Positions 13,177 through 25,975 are shown, counted from the stretch's first letter. The stretch: DNA of 64,000 nt from Flabesymbios commensalis (GCA_964017125.1 CAXHKU010000939.1:434001-498000); one strand, 5' to 3'. Notes: generated from the sequence alone by a model not told the origin. Translations and numbers: made by a program.

Positions 13177-13277
13177 TGCGATATATGGAAAATACAGCAC
13201 ATGTCCAAGGAATAAGGTGTTCGCCGAAAGGCTCACACCTTATTCCTTGGACGAGTGCTGTATTTTTCCATATCGCA
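13177..13277. repeat. 101-bp near-perfect hairpin
   Basis: The left arm begins TGCGATATATGG and includes GTCCAAGGAATAAGGTGT. The right arm is the inverse, with CACCTTATTCCTTGGAC and ending CCATATCGCA. Arms of about 44 nt surround a ~12-nt centre with few mismatches. Weaker pairing extends outward through the AT-rich flanks. It could be a foldback element or a hairpin RNA precursor; the sequence does not decide. Confidence 0.85.
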
Positions 13278-13362
13278 CTGAAATGAAATATTGAAATTCC
13301 ATTGTTTAAATAAGCGTATAATTATTCCAAGAGAAGGAGAGGGGGGGAGGGTACGTCGGTTC

Positions 13363-13562
13363 AACATTTGGCCCGATGTTTCCGGCATTGGGTCAGATAG
13401 AAGCCAGCATCTGGCGAAGTATACATTGACTCTACATAGGATTTAATGTTGCCCAGTGTCTGCGACGCTGGCCCAACACTAAACCAACAATGGCAGCCAT
13501 CAGAATGCGCAGCTACCACCATACCTTTACCCACTATTACAGACATTGGCCCAGCATTGAGT
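13363..13562. repeat. GACGCTGGCCC palindrome family, clustered copies
   Basis: CGACGCTGGCCCAACACTAA at about 13463 is followed by CCAACAATGG. Related pieces, TTGGCCCGATG at 13368 and CATTGGCCCAGCATTGA at 13544, flank it. The core with its upstream CAGTGTCTG forms a short palindrome. Confidence 0.6.
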
Positions 13563-13910
13563 GGACATCTCGTGTTAACCTGGTGCTTAATATCGCCATA
13601 TCACGATATATCATATGTGACTTGCGTCACGGGCCGCCAGATCTGGATCAGCTGCCTATCGATTGATCCGCGCGGCAAAGTGAATTGAAATGTCGGGCTG
13701 CCAAGCAAAAAATCGATGGCAAAAACAGCGCACTTCAATGCGTTTTATTCGCGGGATCCTTTGCATCCCAGCGGGATAGCATTACACAAATTATTCTGAC
13801 TGGAAATAAAAAGAAAATTGTAAAAACTGATTTTTGGATTTGTGGAACCAAAAAAAGTAATGATGAAGTAATATAATACCGACAACTTGCCAAAATACGT
13901 GCGATAACAA
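13563..13910. other. Unassigned
   Basis: No supported gene. A 63-codon ORF at 13685-13876 has no recognisable domain. Confidence 0.35.
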
Positions 13911-13985
13911 CATGAACAACCATCACTAGCTGCTTACTGAGCAGGTAAGCAGCTAGTGATGTTAGCCTTTGGCCGGCAGTGTAAA
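13911..13985. repeat. ~65-bp palindrome family with perfect 17-bp inner stem
   Basis: CATCACTAGCTGCTTAC at 13921-13937 pairs perfectly with GTAAGCAGCTAGTGATG at 13945-13961 around the 7-nt loop TGAGCAG. Flanking AACAAC and TTAGCCTTTGG match the outer arms of the family. The perfect stem in a family whose other copies are decayed points to recent origin or constraint. Confidence 0.75.
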
Positions 13986-14080
13986 GGTACATATATTCTA
14001 TAAAAATAATCAGCACAAAGTCAATTAAAATACATATTTGTAATAATAAAAATACATCTAAGGAAAGAATGCAGTTGGAA

Positions 14081-14946
14081 TTAAGTGGCATACTTTGTAT
14101 CTCAATTAGGGCGGTCTAAGCTTTCATATAATAAGTGGTATACTTTGTATCTCAATTAGGGCGGTGTAAGCTTTCATATAATAAGTGGTATACTTTGTAT
14201 CACAATTAGGGCTGTCTAAGCTTTCATATAATAAGTGGTATACTTTGTATCACAATTAGGGCGGTGTAAGCTTTCATATAATAAGTGGTATACTTTGTAT
14301 CACAATTAGGGCGGTCTAAGCTTTCATATAATAAGTGGTATACTTTGTATCACAATTAGGGCGGTCTAAGCTTTCATATAATAAGTGGTATACTTTGTAT
14401 CTCAATTATGGCTGTCTAAGCTTTTATATAATAAGAAGTGGCATACTTCGTATTACAATTAGGGCACAATTGGGGCGGTCTAAGCGTTCATATAACAAGA
14501 AGTGGCATACTTCGTATCACAATTAGGGCACAATTAGGGCGGTCTAATCTTTCATATAATAAGAAGTGGTATATATCGTATCACAATTAGGGCACAAATA
14601 GGGCGGTCTAAGCTTTCATATAATAAGAAGTGGCATACTTCGTATCACAATTAGGGCACAATTGGGGCGGTCTAAGCGTTCATATAACAAGAAGTGGCAT
14701 ACTTCGTATCACAATTAGGGCACAATTAGGGCGGTCTAAGCTTTCATATAATAAGAAGTGGCATACTTCGTATTACAATTAGGGCACAATTGGGGCGGTC
14801 TAAGCGTTCATATAACAAGAAGTGGCATACTTCGTATCACAATTAGGGCACAATTAGGGCGGTCTAATCTTTCATATAATAAGAAGTGGTATATATCGTA
14901 TCACAATTAGGGCACAATTATTAGGGCGGTCTAAGCTTTCATATAC
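14081..14946. repeat. 50-bp then 64-bp minisatellite, about 15 units
   Basis: The first ~7 units are 50 bp (AAGTGGTATACTTTGTATCA, then CAATTAGGGCGGTCTAAG). From about 14430 the unit grows to ~64 bp by adding GGCACAATTA and AGA, and it then amplifies in the longer form. Two neighbouring block types (CTAAGCG and CTAATC variants) repeat, so there is higher-order structure. Confidence 0.92.
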
Positions 14947-15072
14947 TTAGGTATTTTACAAATTCAGGACATTTTTATTAACCTTGAGGTGGGAATTATG
15001 ACAGCGACAGCAATTCAAATAGCTGGATTAGGTACTAGAACAAGGACGGTCTGAATCAGATAACACTACTGT

Positions 15073-15138
15073 ACAAAGCCAAAAGGCTGTAAGTGCTTGC
15101 GTTTCTAGTGAGCAGTTACAGCTCTTTTGCTTTGCAGA
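15073..15138. repeat. ~65-bp palindrome family copy
   Basis: The left arm ACAAAGCCAAAAGGCTGTAA and right arm AGCAGTTACAGCTCTTTTGC, then TTTGCAG, fold back around GTGCTTGCG...TAGTG. Confidence 0.7.
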
Positions 15139-15606
15139 GCAGAACTACATCCCATTCAGGTTGAAAATCACTCCCACCAAGGATGGAAACTCACTTCCAA
15201 GTAAACACAATGGAGAATGTGATGACGTGCTAAAACCATACAGGATCCGGTGGTGGGGTAGTGGCAGGCAGTTCGGCCACAAGCGGTACTGACGGCTGTG
15301 GTGTACAACAGTCCTCTGTACTTTGGTAGACCGCGCGGCCCGCTGCCAATAAATCGTCATTTGGCCCGATTGGTAGGAATCATGCATTATTAATTAATTC
15401 TGTGGAGCCGCCGCGTTTTTGCCTGCGTCTTGCGGCAACCCGGCGCGCTGTCACGCCATTCCAGGAGACGTCCAGCGAATGGTGGCTTAAACTTGGGTCA
15501 GCGTCACAGACTATGGGCCAATTTGATGGCAGCACTGTGTGGGCGTCTGAAGCTTACTGCCATCCGTGCGTGATGTCCTGTGCGCCATTCCACGTCCACA
15601 GTATAT

Positions 15607-15681
15607 GCTGCATTGAAAAGACAAACAACAGTAACTGCTTGCTTGAAAAGTAAGCAATTGCTGCCGTTTTCTTTTGCAGTG
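15607..15681. repeat. ~65-bp palindrome family copy
   Basis: GACAAACAACAGTAACTGCT, loop CTTGAAAAG, then TAAGCAATTGCTGCCGTTTT and CTTTTGCAGTG. This is one of the clearest copies. Confidence 0.78.
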
Positions 15682-15942
15682 TAACTGTAATTGTATAGTT
15701 AGTACATAGAGACTCTTCCACCTCTCTATGGTACCAAGAAACTTGATGGTACCAAGATCTTTATCTATAGAAACTGATAAAGTTTGTGTTATATACCCAT
15801 AATACGTCTAGTCCATAGTTAGGCCTACCTGCGACGCTATAGCACATCCTCGCTTAAAGTCACACATCATAGGCTGAGGTGAAGAAATGACCATGAATGC
15901 ATTTTAACTTTATGGTCACCGATCCCAGCAGAGTTGCTGGGC

Positions 15943-15985
15943 CAGTGTCTGCCACGCTGGACCAGCATTAAAACAACGTTGTCTC
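15943..15985. repeat. GACGCTGGCCC palindrome family copy
   Basis: TGGGCCAGTGTCTGCCACGC, then TGGACCAGCATTAAAACAAC. It keeps the palindromic core and the downstream ATTAAA-CAAC tail. Confidence 0.65.
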
Positions 15986-16214
15986 ATCGCCTTGCTTGTT
16001 GGGTTGGGACTGCAACGCTATGCTACATTTAGCGAATGGAGATGTTACTGTTTTGTGAACTATGTCAAAACATTTTAACCATTCGGATTAACTGCATTTT
16101 ATTTTTGGTACAATTCCAGATTGTGCGATAAATGTATGTGAGATCTGAAGAGAGAAAATGAAATGAATGAGGTTTCAGGCCACCTTTGTGCACATATAGG
16201 CTAAACTAGGCCAG

Positions 16215-16336
16215 GAGAACCTCCGGAGGATGGTGAGATGGATGAGATGACACTGCCTTCTAGACGCAGGATTCGAAACTCGAGCCCTGGCAGTCTGAGG
16301 CCTCACACGCTACCTCTCGGTTACGGAGGTTCCCCA
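16215..16336 (-). mobile_element. tRNA-Leu/Ser-like short element (SINE-like), copy 1
   Basis: Read on the minus strand, GGGGAACCTCCG leads to an A-box-like ACCGAGAGGTAG, then GGCCTCAGACTGCCAGGG and a B-box-like GTTTCGAATCCTG. It closes with CGGAGGTTCTCC, which pairs with the start like an extended acceptor stem. A second member lies at 51321-51440. The long variable region suggests a type II tRNA ancestor. Whether it is a SINE or a tRNA relic is unclear. Confidence 0.6.
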
Positions 16337-16382
16337 CAATATTGAATCGTTACGAGTGAGCGGGGAAGAAACATTTCTTACT

Positions 16383-16468
16383 CTGAAACTTGGAGGCCAG
16401 AGTGGGAAACGTACCCGCGATCTCCGACTTTCCAAGTAGGCAGTTTTAATCACTACACCAAAGAAAGG
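16383..16468 (-). mobile_element. tRNA-like relic
   Basis: On the minus strand TTTGGTGTAGTGATTAAAAC resembles a D-arm/A box, CTACTTGGAAAGTCGG an anticodon arm, and GCGGGTACGTTTCCCAC a T arm/B box. The acceptor ends do not pair well, so this is a pseudogene or SINE head rather than a working tRNA. Confidence 0.45.
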
Positions 16469-16608
16469 CCTAGGAATAGTGATCACGGGTTCATATACTG
16501 TAACCTAATGAATACAGGAAAATAAATAAGTACAGCTTGTTAAAATATTTTTGAGATGACACTAGGCCTAGTCACGTACTATATATGTAAATTACAATGC
16601 GTTACACT

Positions 16609-16667
16609 ATTCTGCTCTTCAGTAAGGGCTTACTTGAAAAGTAAGCAGTTATTTTTTACGGCAGCAT
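16609..16667. repeat. ~65-bp palindrome family copy
   Basis: AAGGGCTTACTT, loop GAA, AAGTAAGCAGTTATT. The outer arms are degenerate. Confidence 0.6.
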
Positions 16668-16923
16668 ACCAAGTGTTATGTGACCACCCATAACAGTTTA
16701 ATATGTTGATATATTAAGTCGGTTATGCTCGTCCTAGACTATATTTATATGGCCCTCATAAAACTAAAGCCAGCCTTATTAGATATGATTAACCTGCATA
16801 CCTAAACTTAATTATGGTAACGTTTAACAGGACACAAGTATGGGCTGTGTAGTCAAAAACATACCTCAGCACACGGAGATACGTCGTTTCCTCACGTCAA
16901 ATGGTCTAGCTATGTTACCGTAT

Positions 16924-16985
16924 GAAGACAAACAACAGTAACCGCTTATTTTAAGTAGGCAGTTGCTTCTATTTGCTTTACATGG
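16924..16985. repeat. ~65-bp palindrome family copy
   Basis: GACAAACAACAGTAACCGCT and TATTTTAAGTA are followed by GGCAGTTGCTTCTATTTGCT. Imperfect stem. Confidence 0.68.
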
Positions 16986-17328
16986 CACTATGTGCTGATG
17001 ATTATGTGTTATGTTCTGATTATGGTGCAGTGGTCATTTCCTGGGCATCTCTTATTCATAATTGATACCAATTTTAGAGGTGCACGTTATTTGGGCGATG
17101 CCGCATTTTTCATAATTATTCTTGTTTAGCCAATCCTCTCATGTTATTATGGCCCATAACCAGCTAATTAAAATTCATTGAATAAAAAAGATATAAGACA
17201 TTACAAAAAAACGTTCTAAGCCTTCAAATTATACATATAATCAAGGAATCTATATATAATATATACTTAGGCATTTTATACATAAACCACTTGTTTGTTT
17301 TTTTAATATAAATTATTCCATTTTTTTC
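16986..17328. other. Unassigned AT-rich sequence
   Basis: No supported feature. Confidence 0.4.
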
Positions 17329-19234
17329 ACATTGAGGTGCGGATTGTGGCAGTAACCATGGTAATTCACACCTGTCACGTTTGAAGTGGGTATTGTTGCA
17401 GTAACCATGGTAATTCACACATGCCACCTTGAAGTGGGGATTGTTGCAGTACTGTAACCATGGTAGTTCGCATTTACCACCTTCAGGTGTGGATTGTGGC
17501 AGTAACCATGGTAATTCACACCTGCCACCTTGAGGTGGGGATTGTGGCAGTAACCATGGTAATTCACACCTGCCACCTTGAGGTGGGGATTGTGGCAGTA
17601 ATCATGTAATTAACACCTGCCACCTTGAGGTGCGGATTGTAGCAGTAACCATGGTAATTCACATCTGCCACCCTGAGGTGCGGATTGTGGCAGTAACCAT
17701 GGTGATTCCCACCTGAACCTTGAGGTGGGGATTGTGGCAGTAACCATGTAATTCACACCTGCCACCTTGAGGTGGGGATTGTGGCAGTAACCATGGTAAT
17801 TCACACCTGAACCTTGAGGTGGGGATTGTGGCAGTAATCATGTAATTCACACCTGCCACCTTGAGGTGGGGATTGTGGCAGTAACCATAGTAATTCACAC
17901 CTGCCACCTTGAGGTGCGGATTGTAGCAGTAACCATGGTAATTCATACCTGCCACCTTGAGGTGGGGATTGTAGCAGTAACCATGGTAATTCACACCTGC
18001 CACCTTGAGGTGGGGATTGTGGCAGTAACCATGGTAATTCACACCTGCCACCTTGAGGTGGGGATTGTAGCAGTAACTATGTAATTCACACCTGCCACCT
18101 TGAGGTGGGGATTGTGGCAGTAACCATAGTAATTCACACCTGCCACCTTGAGGTGCGGATTGTAGCAGTAACTATGTAATTCACACCTGCCACCTTGAGG
18201 TGGGGATTGTAGCAGTACCCATGTAAATAACACCTGCCACCTTGAGGTGGGGATTGTGGCAGTAACCATGGTAATTCACACCTGCCACCTTGAGGTGGGG
18301 ATTGTAGCAGTAATTATGTAATCCACACCTGCCACCTTGAGGTGGGGATTGTAGCAGTAACCATGTAATTAACACCTGCCACCTTGAGGTGGGGATTGTG
18401 GCAGTAACCTTGGTAATTCACACCTGCCACCTTGAGGTGGGGATTGTAGCAGTAACCATGGTAATTCACACCTGCCACCTTGAGGTGGGGATTGTAGCAG
18501 TAACTATGTAATTCACACCTGCCACCTTGAGGTGGGGATTGTGGCAGTAACCATAGTAATTCACACCTGCCACCTTGAGGTGCGGATTGTAGCAGTAACC
18601 ATGGTAATTCATACCTGCCACCTTGAGGTGGGGATTGTAGCAGTAACCATGGTAATTCACACCTGCCACCTTGAGGTGGGGATTGTGGCAGTAACCATGG
18701 TAATTCACACCTGCCACCTTGAGGTGGGGATTGTAGCAGTAACTATGTAATTCACACCTGCCACCTTGAGGTGGGGATTGTGGCAGTAACCATAGTAATT
18801 CACACCTGCCACCTTGAGGTGCGGATTGTAGCAGTAACCATGGTAATTCACACCTGCCACCTTGAGGTGGGGATTGTAGCAGTAATTATGTAATCCACAC
18901 CTGCCACCTTGAGGTGGGGATTGTAGCAGTAACCATGTAATTAACACCTGCCACCTTGAGGTGGGGATTGTGGCAGTAACCATGGTAATTCACACCTGTC
19001 ACCTTGAGGTGGGGATTGTAGCAGTAACCTTGGTAATTCACACCTGCCACCTTGAGGTGGGGATTGTAGCAGTAACCATGGTAATTCACACCTGCCACCT
19101 TGAGGTGGGGATTGTAGCAGTAACTATGTAATTCACACCTGCCACCTTGAGGTGGGGATTGTGGCAGTAACCATGGTAATTCACACCTGAACCTTGAGGT
19201 GGGGATTGTAGCAGTAATTATGTAATTCACACCT
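17329..19234. repeat. 48-bp minisatellite, about 40 units, with higher-order repeat
   Basis: The unit contains CCACCTTGAGGTGGGGATTG, whose CCACCT/AGGTGG is a palindrome, plus a CAGTAACCATGGTAATTCAC segment. A 46-bp variant lacks two bases (ATGTAATTCAC). A 72-codon reading frame at 17866 recurs unchanged at 18532, so a block of at least ~220 bp is duplicated at 666 bp (14 units). Minus-strand ORFs here (YHGYCHNPHLKVAGVN repeats) are by-products. Confidence 0.95.
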
Positions 19235-19950
19235 CAAAGTGAACAAAACATCACATGATCTAAACACCCCATGACTGTATTCAACCATTTTAATACTTTC
19301 CTATTTATTTACCACTTCCACGCCGATTTCCCGGTCTAGACCACTATGGAAAAAAGTATATGGGCAAATCAGAATACATTTTAATGTATTGCAGAACAAT
19401 TTCCCTGATATGTTCAGGCGGTTCAACTGCATTTACTTTAAAGTTGCCGTTACATATTCCGTTGCATGTATCATCGATGCTTTGACAATCTGCGGCGCTT
19501 AAATGTGTATTATTTTTGTTGTGCTGTGCTGTTGAATTGCATCATGATTGTGTTTCATTACAAGGGATCGAATCTGACAGTCACGCGCTGAAAAAAACCT
19601 GGATAATGAGTTTAGAAGGTGAACGGAAGTGGACAGCAATAATTCAAGAGTTTACCGTACGTTTTATTTTTATTAGTTTTTGTCTTGCACGACGTGTAAG
19701 CTGTTCTGTAATATTCACCAATATCATCGTATCTTTGGACCCAAAATACTATTACCTATATACTGGCAGGAATGGCTGCTGCCAATTGGCGAGTCTAATG
19801 GATCAATATTATCACACAAACGGTAATACGCCATTCTAAAACATGCGGACAACAAATACATTCAGGCCTATTGTGGGCAAATGAAGCCAAGCAGAAATTA
19901 AGCATATTTAAATTCATATGTTCTTATACACGGCTATAGACTTGATCAGC
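19235..19950. other. Unassigned
   Basis: A 107-codon ORF at 19516-19839 has no recognisable domain and no splice context that I trust. Nothing else is seen. Confidence 0.35.
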
Positions 19951-20206
<256 letters not shown>

Positions 20207-20542
20207 AAAAAAAACAGTCGGTTGTGAATGTGTATTATACGACAAAAATATATTGTATGACAAATGATTCATAAACCAGGTGACGGTGAAACTGCTGCGC
20301 GATATGCATTCGCTGACTGCAGGTGTTAAACCCACGTATTACCTTTTGTTCTCTTTATGTTGGCAGTATGTTTATTCGTTTGTATATTGAATACAATCGA
20401 ATTTGTTGATTTTACGTGTTTAATTTAGTTTATCACAGCCTTTTGCTCATTTATAATAAACAAGACCTATACAATCATGCATTAAAACAGGAGTACTCTG
20501 TTCTGTCAATCATATAAACATAAACATGTATAAACATACATT
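20207..20542. other. Unassigned AT-rich sequence
   Basis: No supported feature. Confidence 0.4.
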
Positions 20543-22891
20543 AACAAGACTACAATAACAAGACTACATAAGTCCAGGAGCTCCCGCTTCGAATTTGATT
20601 TGAGCAATTTTGTGTAGGGTGAATAATGTAGTCCTAGGCTAGGTCAAAAATCAAGACGCAAGACAACTAGGTCTAAGAAGCCCAGTCTAAGAGTAAGATA
20701 AGAACTAGACAGTCTGTCTGAGATTGCAAACCTCCATTGAAATTAATGATCCTAATCAGTATCCCAGTAATGGTCTTCCTATCTGGCACCGTTTACCCGA
20801 TATCAGGCCAATCGAGTTAACTAATAGCTGATTTACGGTCATTTTGAATTCGATATAAATTAGTTAAAAACTTAGGGTGCATTCTCCCCCGAAACCTCAA
20901 ATTTTGATTTATAGTAATGGACTAACATCTAACGGTTTGCAAAATATTGGGCATGTGAAAGTAAATAATGGCCGATAGGGGGCCATTTTGAATTTGATCG
21001 AGTCAGAATTTTTCAAGATGAAATCTCACATTTCATTCTATAGTAATCGTCTAGCTATCTAGCACGGTTTACCAAATATCGGCCATGTGAAAGTGAATAA
21101 TGGCCTAAAGGCGGCCATTTTGAATTTTATCAAGTCGAAATTTTCCAAGATTCATCCTCAACTGAAATCTCACATTTCATTCTATGGTAATGGTCTAGCC
21201 ATCTAGCACGGTTTACCAAATATCGCCCATGTGAAAGTGAATAATGGCCGATAGGAGGCCATTTTGAATTTGATCAAGTCAAAAATTTTCAAGATGCATC
21301 TTCTTCTGAAATCTCACATTTTGTTTTATAGTAATGGTCTAGCCATCTAGTACGGTTACCAAAAATCGGCTATGTGAAAGTGAATAATGGCCGATAGGCG
21401 GCCATTTTGAATTTGATCAAGTCTATTTTTTTCAAGATGCATCCTCTCTGGTAATCTCCCATTTTGTTTTATAGTAATGGTCCAGCTATCTAACACGGTT
21501 TACCAAATATCAGCAATGTAAAAGTAAATAGTGGCCGATAGGCGGCCATTTTTAATTCGATTGAGTCGAAAGTTTTTAAAAGGTATCCTCTCTCGAAACG
21601 TCACATTTTGTTTTATAGTAATGGTCTAGCTATCTAGCACGGTTTACCTTATATCAGGCCTATCGAGGTAAATAATGCTGATTGTCGGCCATTTTGAATT
21701 CGTAAGTTAAAAATTTTCAGGGTGCATCCTCCCCCGAAAACTCACACTTTGTTTTATAGTAATCAGGTAATGGTCTAGCCATCTAGCACGGTTTACCAAA
21801 TATCAGTCATGTGAAAATGAATAATGGCCGAAAAGGCGGCCATTTTAAATTTTCAAGATGCATCCTCATCTGAAATCTCACATTTCGTTTTATAGTAATG
21901 GTCTGGCCATCTAGCACGGTTGACCAAATATCGGCCATGTGAAAGTGAATAATGGCCGATAAGCGGCCATTTTGAATTTTATCAAGTCGAATTTTTTCAA
22001 GATGCATCCTCTCCTGAAATCACACATTTTGTTTTATAGTAATGGTCTAGCCATCTAGCACGGTTTACCAAATAACGGCCATGTGAAAGTGAATAATGGC
22101 CGATTGGCGGCCATTTTGAACTTATACGAGTTGAATTTTTTCAAAATGCATCCTCTCCTGAATTAAAATTTGTTTTATAGTAATGGTGTAGATATCTTGA
22201 GCGGTTTTCATGATACTCCACAATATCAGGCCTGTCGAGGTGAATAATGGCCGATAGGCGGCTATTTTGAATTTTATCAACTTGAAATTTTTCAAGATGT
22301 ATCCTCTCCTGAAACCTTACAATGTATTTAATATTAATGGTGTAGCTATCTTGAGCGGTTTTCATGATATTCCGCAATATCAGGCCTGTCGAGGTGAATA
22401 ATGGCCGATAGGCGGCCATTTTTTATTTTATCGACTTGAAATTTTTCAAGATGCATCCTCTCATGAAACCTCACAATTTGTTTTATAGTAATGGTGTAGC
22501 TATCTTGAGCGGTTTTCATGATATTCCACAACTAGACCCCCTAGGCACAACTAGACCCCCTAGGGGTGTTGTGTGTAAAATTTAAAGACAATCGGACAAG
22601 TACTTTCAGAGATATGCTCCGGATACGAATTGTTTACGGACGGCCCAACGGCACAACGGCCCAACGGCCCAACGCCGTAACATCATCATTTTCTCCTCTG
22701 CGACCTTGGGTATTGAATTCAGATTAAAAATATTTTAACCTGTTTATTATCCACCTGAAAGTAACCTACATACCAAAAATTGTTATCCTAGCTTATTTTC
22801 TTACAAAGTTATAGGCAAAAGAAGAGGCAAAAAAACCCGGAGGTAGAATCCATAGCTCCCTCCGTCACACCTACGGTGACGGCGGGAGCTA
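20543..22891 (+). mobile_element. Helentron-like non-autonomous element, family 1, copy 3
   Basis: The start AACAAGACTAC is present twice, 14 bp apart (20543 and 20557), as if the 5' end was partly re-copied. The central array has ~10 units of about 145 bp. Most of the 5' part of the single-copy tail seen in copies 1 and 2 is deleted near 22528, where CTAGACCCCCTAGG is also duplicated. The terminal hairpin (22853-22891) ends GGGAGCTA followed by A. Another retroelement begins directly downstream. Confidence 0.76.
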
Positions 22892-22901
22892 AAAAGCTGA
22901 A

Positions 22902-23029
22902 GTAGTAGTAAATCATTGCTTTACGTCACTTTCAGCACAAAACGTCTTTTAAGTGACATTGTAATACGATACAAACGTTGTAGTCAATTGATGAGATGAC
23001 ATGATGTACACATGATGATGTGAGCTGAA
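22902..23029 (-). mobile_element. (ACT)n-tailed retroelement, 5'-truncated
   Basis: On the minus strand the element ends AATGATTTACTACTACTTC. Its 128 bp match the 3' part of the copy at 63224-63896. AAAAAGCTGAA occurs on both sides (22891-22901 and 23030-23040), a likely 11-bp target-site duplication. The left duplication overlaps the final bases of the Helentron-like element, so this insertion is younger. Confidence 0.7.
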
Positions 23030-23040
23030 AAAAAGCTGAA

Positions 23041-23260
23041 ATGAGAATCAGAATACTCAGAATTTTAGCGTATGATGTAATCTATACCCTATATAATATG
23101 GGTCACATTGTTTTGTGATCAAAAGAAAAATTATCCGATTTGATTGATACGAATCAACAAAATGCTGCATATACATACTAATAATAGATCTATATATATT
23201 ATAATATGTATATAGATATAAAGTGGCAGATAGCCAGTAAACACGATTTATTGACCCAAG
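23041..23260. other. Unassigned AT-rich sequence
   Basis: No supported feature. Confidence 0.4.
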
Positions 23261-25865
23261 TGCATTTCTACATTCACTGTGTATTGCTATATTCACTGTG
23301 CATTGCTATATTCACTGTGAACTGTGCATTGCTACATTATCTGAGAACTGTGCATTGCTACATTCACAGTGAGCTGTACACTGTTACATTCACTGTAAAC
23401 TGTGCATTGCTACATTATCTGAGAACTGTGCATTGCTACATTCACAGTGAGCTGTACATTGTTACATACACTGTGAACTGTGCATTGCTACATTATCTGT
23501 GAACTGTGGATTGCTACATTCACAGTGAGCTGTACATTGTTACATACACTGTGAACTGTGCATTGCTACATTATCTGTGAACTGTGCATTGCTACATTCA
23601 CAGTGAGCTGTACATTGTTACATTCACTGTGAACTGTGCATTGCTACATTATCTGAGAACTGTGCATTGCTACATTCACAGTGAGCTGTACATTGTTACA
23701 TACTCTGTGAACTGTGCATTGCTACATTATCTGAGAACTGTACATTGCTACATTCACAGTGAGCTGTACACTGTTACATGCACTGTGAACTGTGCATTGC
23801 TACATTATCTGAGAACTGTGCATTGCTACATTCACAGTGAGCTGTACACTGTTACATACACTGTGAACTGTGCATTGCTATATTAACTGTGAACTGTGAA
23901 TTGCTACATTCATTGTGAACTGTGCATTACTATATGCTCTGTGAGCTGTACATTGTTACATTCACTGTGAACTGTGCATTGCTACATTCTATCTGAACTG
24001 TGCATTGCTACATGAACTGTGCATTGCTATATTAACTGTGAACTGTGAATTGCTACATTCATTGTGAACTGTGCATTACTATATGCTCTGTGAGCTGTAC
24101 ATTGTTACATTCACTGTACACTGTACATTGTTACATTCACCGTGAACTGTGCATTGCTACATTCACTGTGAGCTCTACATTGTTACCCATATGCATTGCT
24201 ACATTCGCTGTGAACTGTGCATTGCTACATTCAGTGTGAGCTGTACATTGCTACATTCACTGTGAACTGTGCATTGCTACATTCATTGTGAGCTATGGTT
24301 TGCTACATTGTTTGTGAACTGTGCATTGCTACATTCACTGTGTATTGCTACATTCAATGTGCATCGCTACATTCAATGTGCATTGCTACATTCAATGTGC
24401 ATTGCTACATTCATTGTGCATTGCTACATTCACTGTGCATTGCTACATTCACTGTGCATTGCTACATTCAATGTGCATGGCTACATTCACTGTGCATTGC
24501 TACATTCACTGTGCATTGCTACATTCACTGTGCGTTGCTACATTCAATGTGCATTGCTACATTCAATGTGCATCGCTACATTCACTGTGCATTGCTACAT
24601 TCACTGTACATTGCCACATTCACTGTGCATTACTACATTCAATGTGCATTGCTACATTCACTGTGCATTGCTACATTCACTGTGCATTGCTACATTTAAT
24701 GTGCATTGCTACATTCACTTTGAGCTGTGAATCCACTGCGAGTTGTACATTGCTACATTTACTGTGAACTGTGCATTGCTACATTCACAGTGAGCTGTAC
24801 ACTGTTACATACACTGTGAACTGTGCATTGCTATATTAACTGTGAACTGTGAATTGCTACATTCATTGTGAACTGTGCATTACTATATGCTCTGTGAGCT
24901 GTACATTGTTACATTCACTGTGAACTGTGCATTGCTACATTCTATCTGAACTGTGCATTGCTACATGAACTGTGCATTGCTATATTAACTGTGAACTGTG
25001 AATTGCTACATTCATTGTGAACTGTGCATTACTATATGCTCTGTGAGCTGTACATTGTTACATTCACTGTACACTGTACATTGTTACATTCACCGTGAAC
25101 TGTGCATTGCTACATTCACTGTGAGCTCTACATTGTTACCCATATGCATTGCTACATTCGCTGTGAACTGTGCATTGCTACATTCAGTGTGAGCTGTACA
25201 TTGCTACATTCACTGTGAACTGTGCATTGCTACATTCATTGTGAGCTATGGTTTGCTACATTGTTTGTGAACTGTGCATTGCTACATTCACTGTGTATTG
25301 CTACATTCAATGTGCATCGCTACATTCAATGTGCATTGCTACATTCAATGTGCATTGCTACATTCATTGTGCATTGCTACATTCACTGTGCATTGCTACA
25401 TTCACTGTGCATTGCTACATTCAATGTGCATGGCTACATTCACTGTGCATTGCTACATTCACTGTGCATTGCTACATTCACTGTGCGTTGCTACATTCAA
25501 TGTGCATTGCTACATTCAATGTGCATCGCTACATTCACTGTGCATTGCTACATTCACTGTACATTGCCACATTCACTGTGCATTACTACATTCAATGTGC
25601 ATTGCTACATTCACTGTGCATTGCTACATTCACTGTGCATTGCTACATTCACTGTGCATTACTACATTTGATGTGCATTGCTACAGTCGATGTGCATTGC
25701 TACAATCACTGTGCATTGCTACATTCACTGTGCATTGCTACATTCAATGTACATTGCTACATTTAATGTGCATTGCTACATTCACTTTGAGCTGTGAATC
25801 CACTGCGAGTTGTACATTGCTACATTTACTGTGAGCTGTGTATTGCTACATCCACTGTGAGCTGT
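23261..25865. repeat. 19-bp/26-bp minisatellite with a 953-bp tandem duplication
   Basis: The basic units are GCATTGCTACATTCACTGT (19 bp) and a longer form that adds GAACTGT. A 953-bp block starting at 23813 recurs from 24766; the reading frames inside (24045/24998, 24269/25222) are identical for at least ~880 bp. Because 19 is not a multiple of 3 and the unit has no stop in any frame, all three forward frames stay open and read the same 19-residue string in shifted register, giving three overlapping ORFs of 134-186 codons. These are artefacts of repeat length, not genes. Confidence 0.95.
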
Positions 25866-25975
25866 CTCGCGATGAATGAAAAAAGTCCAATTTTTATTAA
25901 ATACCGGAGAACAGTATATCAAACTGCATATTCAACCATCCTCATTTGTTATGAATGGTGGGATTTGTATTCAAA

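Larger units (their letters stand above)
14947..16207. other. Unassigned sequence with embedded short palindromes
   Basis: Contains the palindrome copies listed separately and a GC-rich stretch at 15390-15560. No exon could be supported; the 83-codon ORF at 15402 has no recognisable domain. Confidence 0.4.

Noticed and set aside
16383-16468. Functional tRNA gene
   Set aside because: The acceptor arms do not pair and the T arm is imperfect; kept only as a tRNA-like relic.
17224-19230. CRISPR array (regular ~48-bp repeats)
   Set aside because: There are no unique spacers; the whole unit repeats, the genome is eukaryotic, and no cas gene is present.
23206-25834. Long ORFs repeating CYIHCALLHSLCIATFTV
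   Set aside because: They come from a 19-bp unit open in all three frames; three overlapping frames read the same peptide, so none is a gene.
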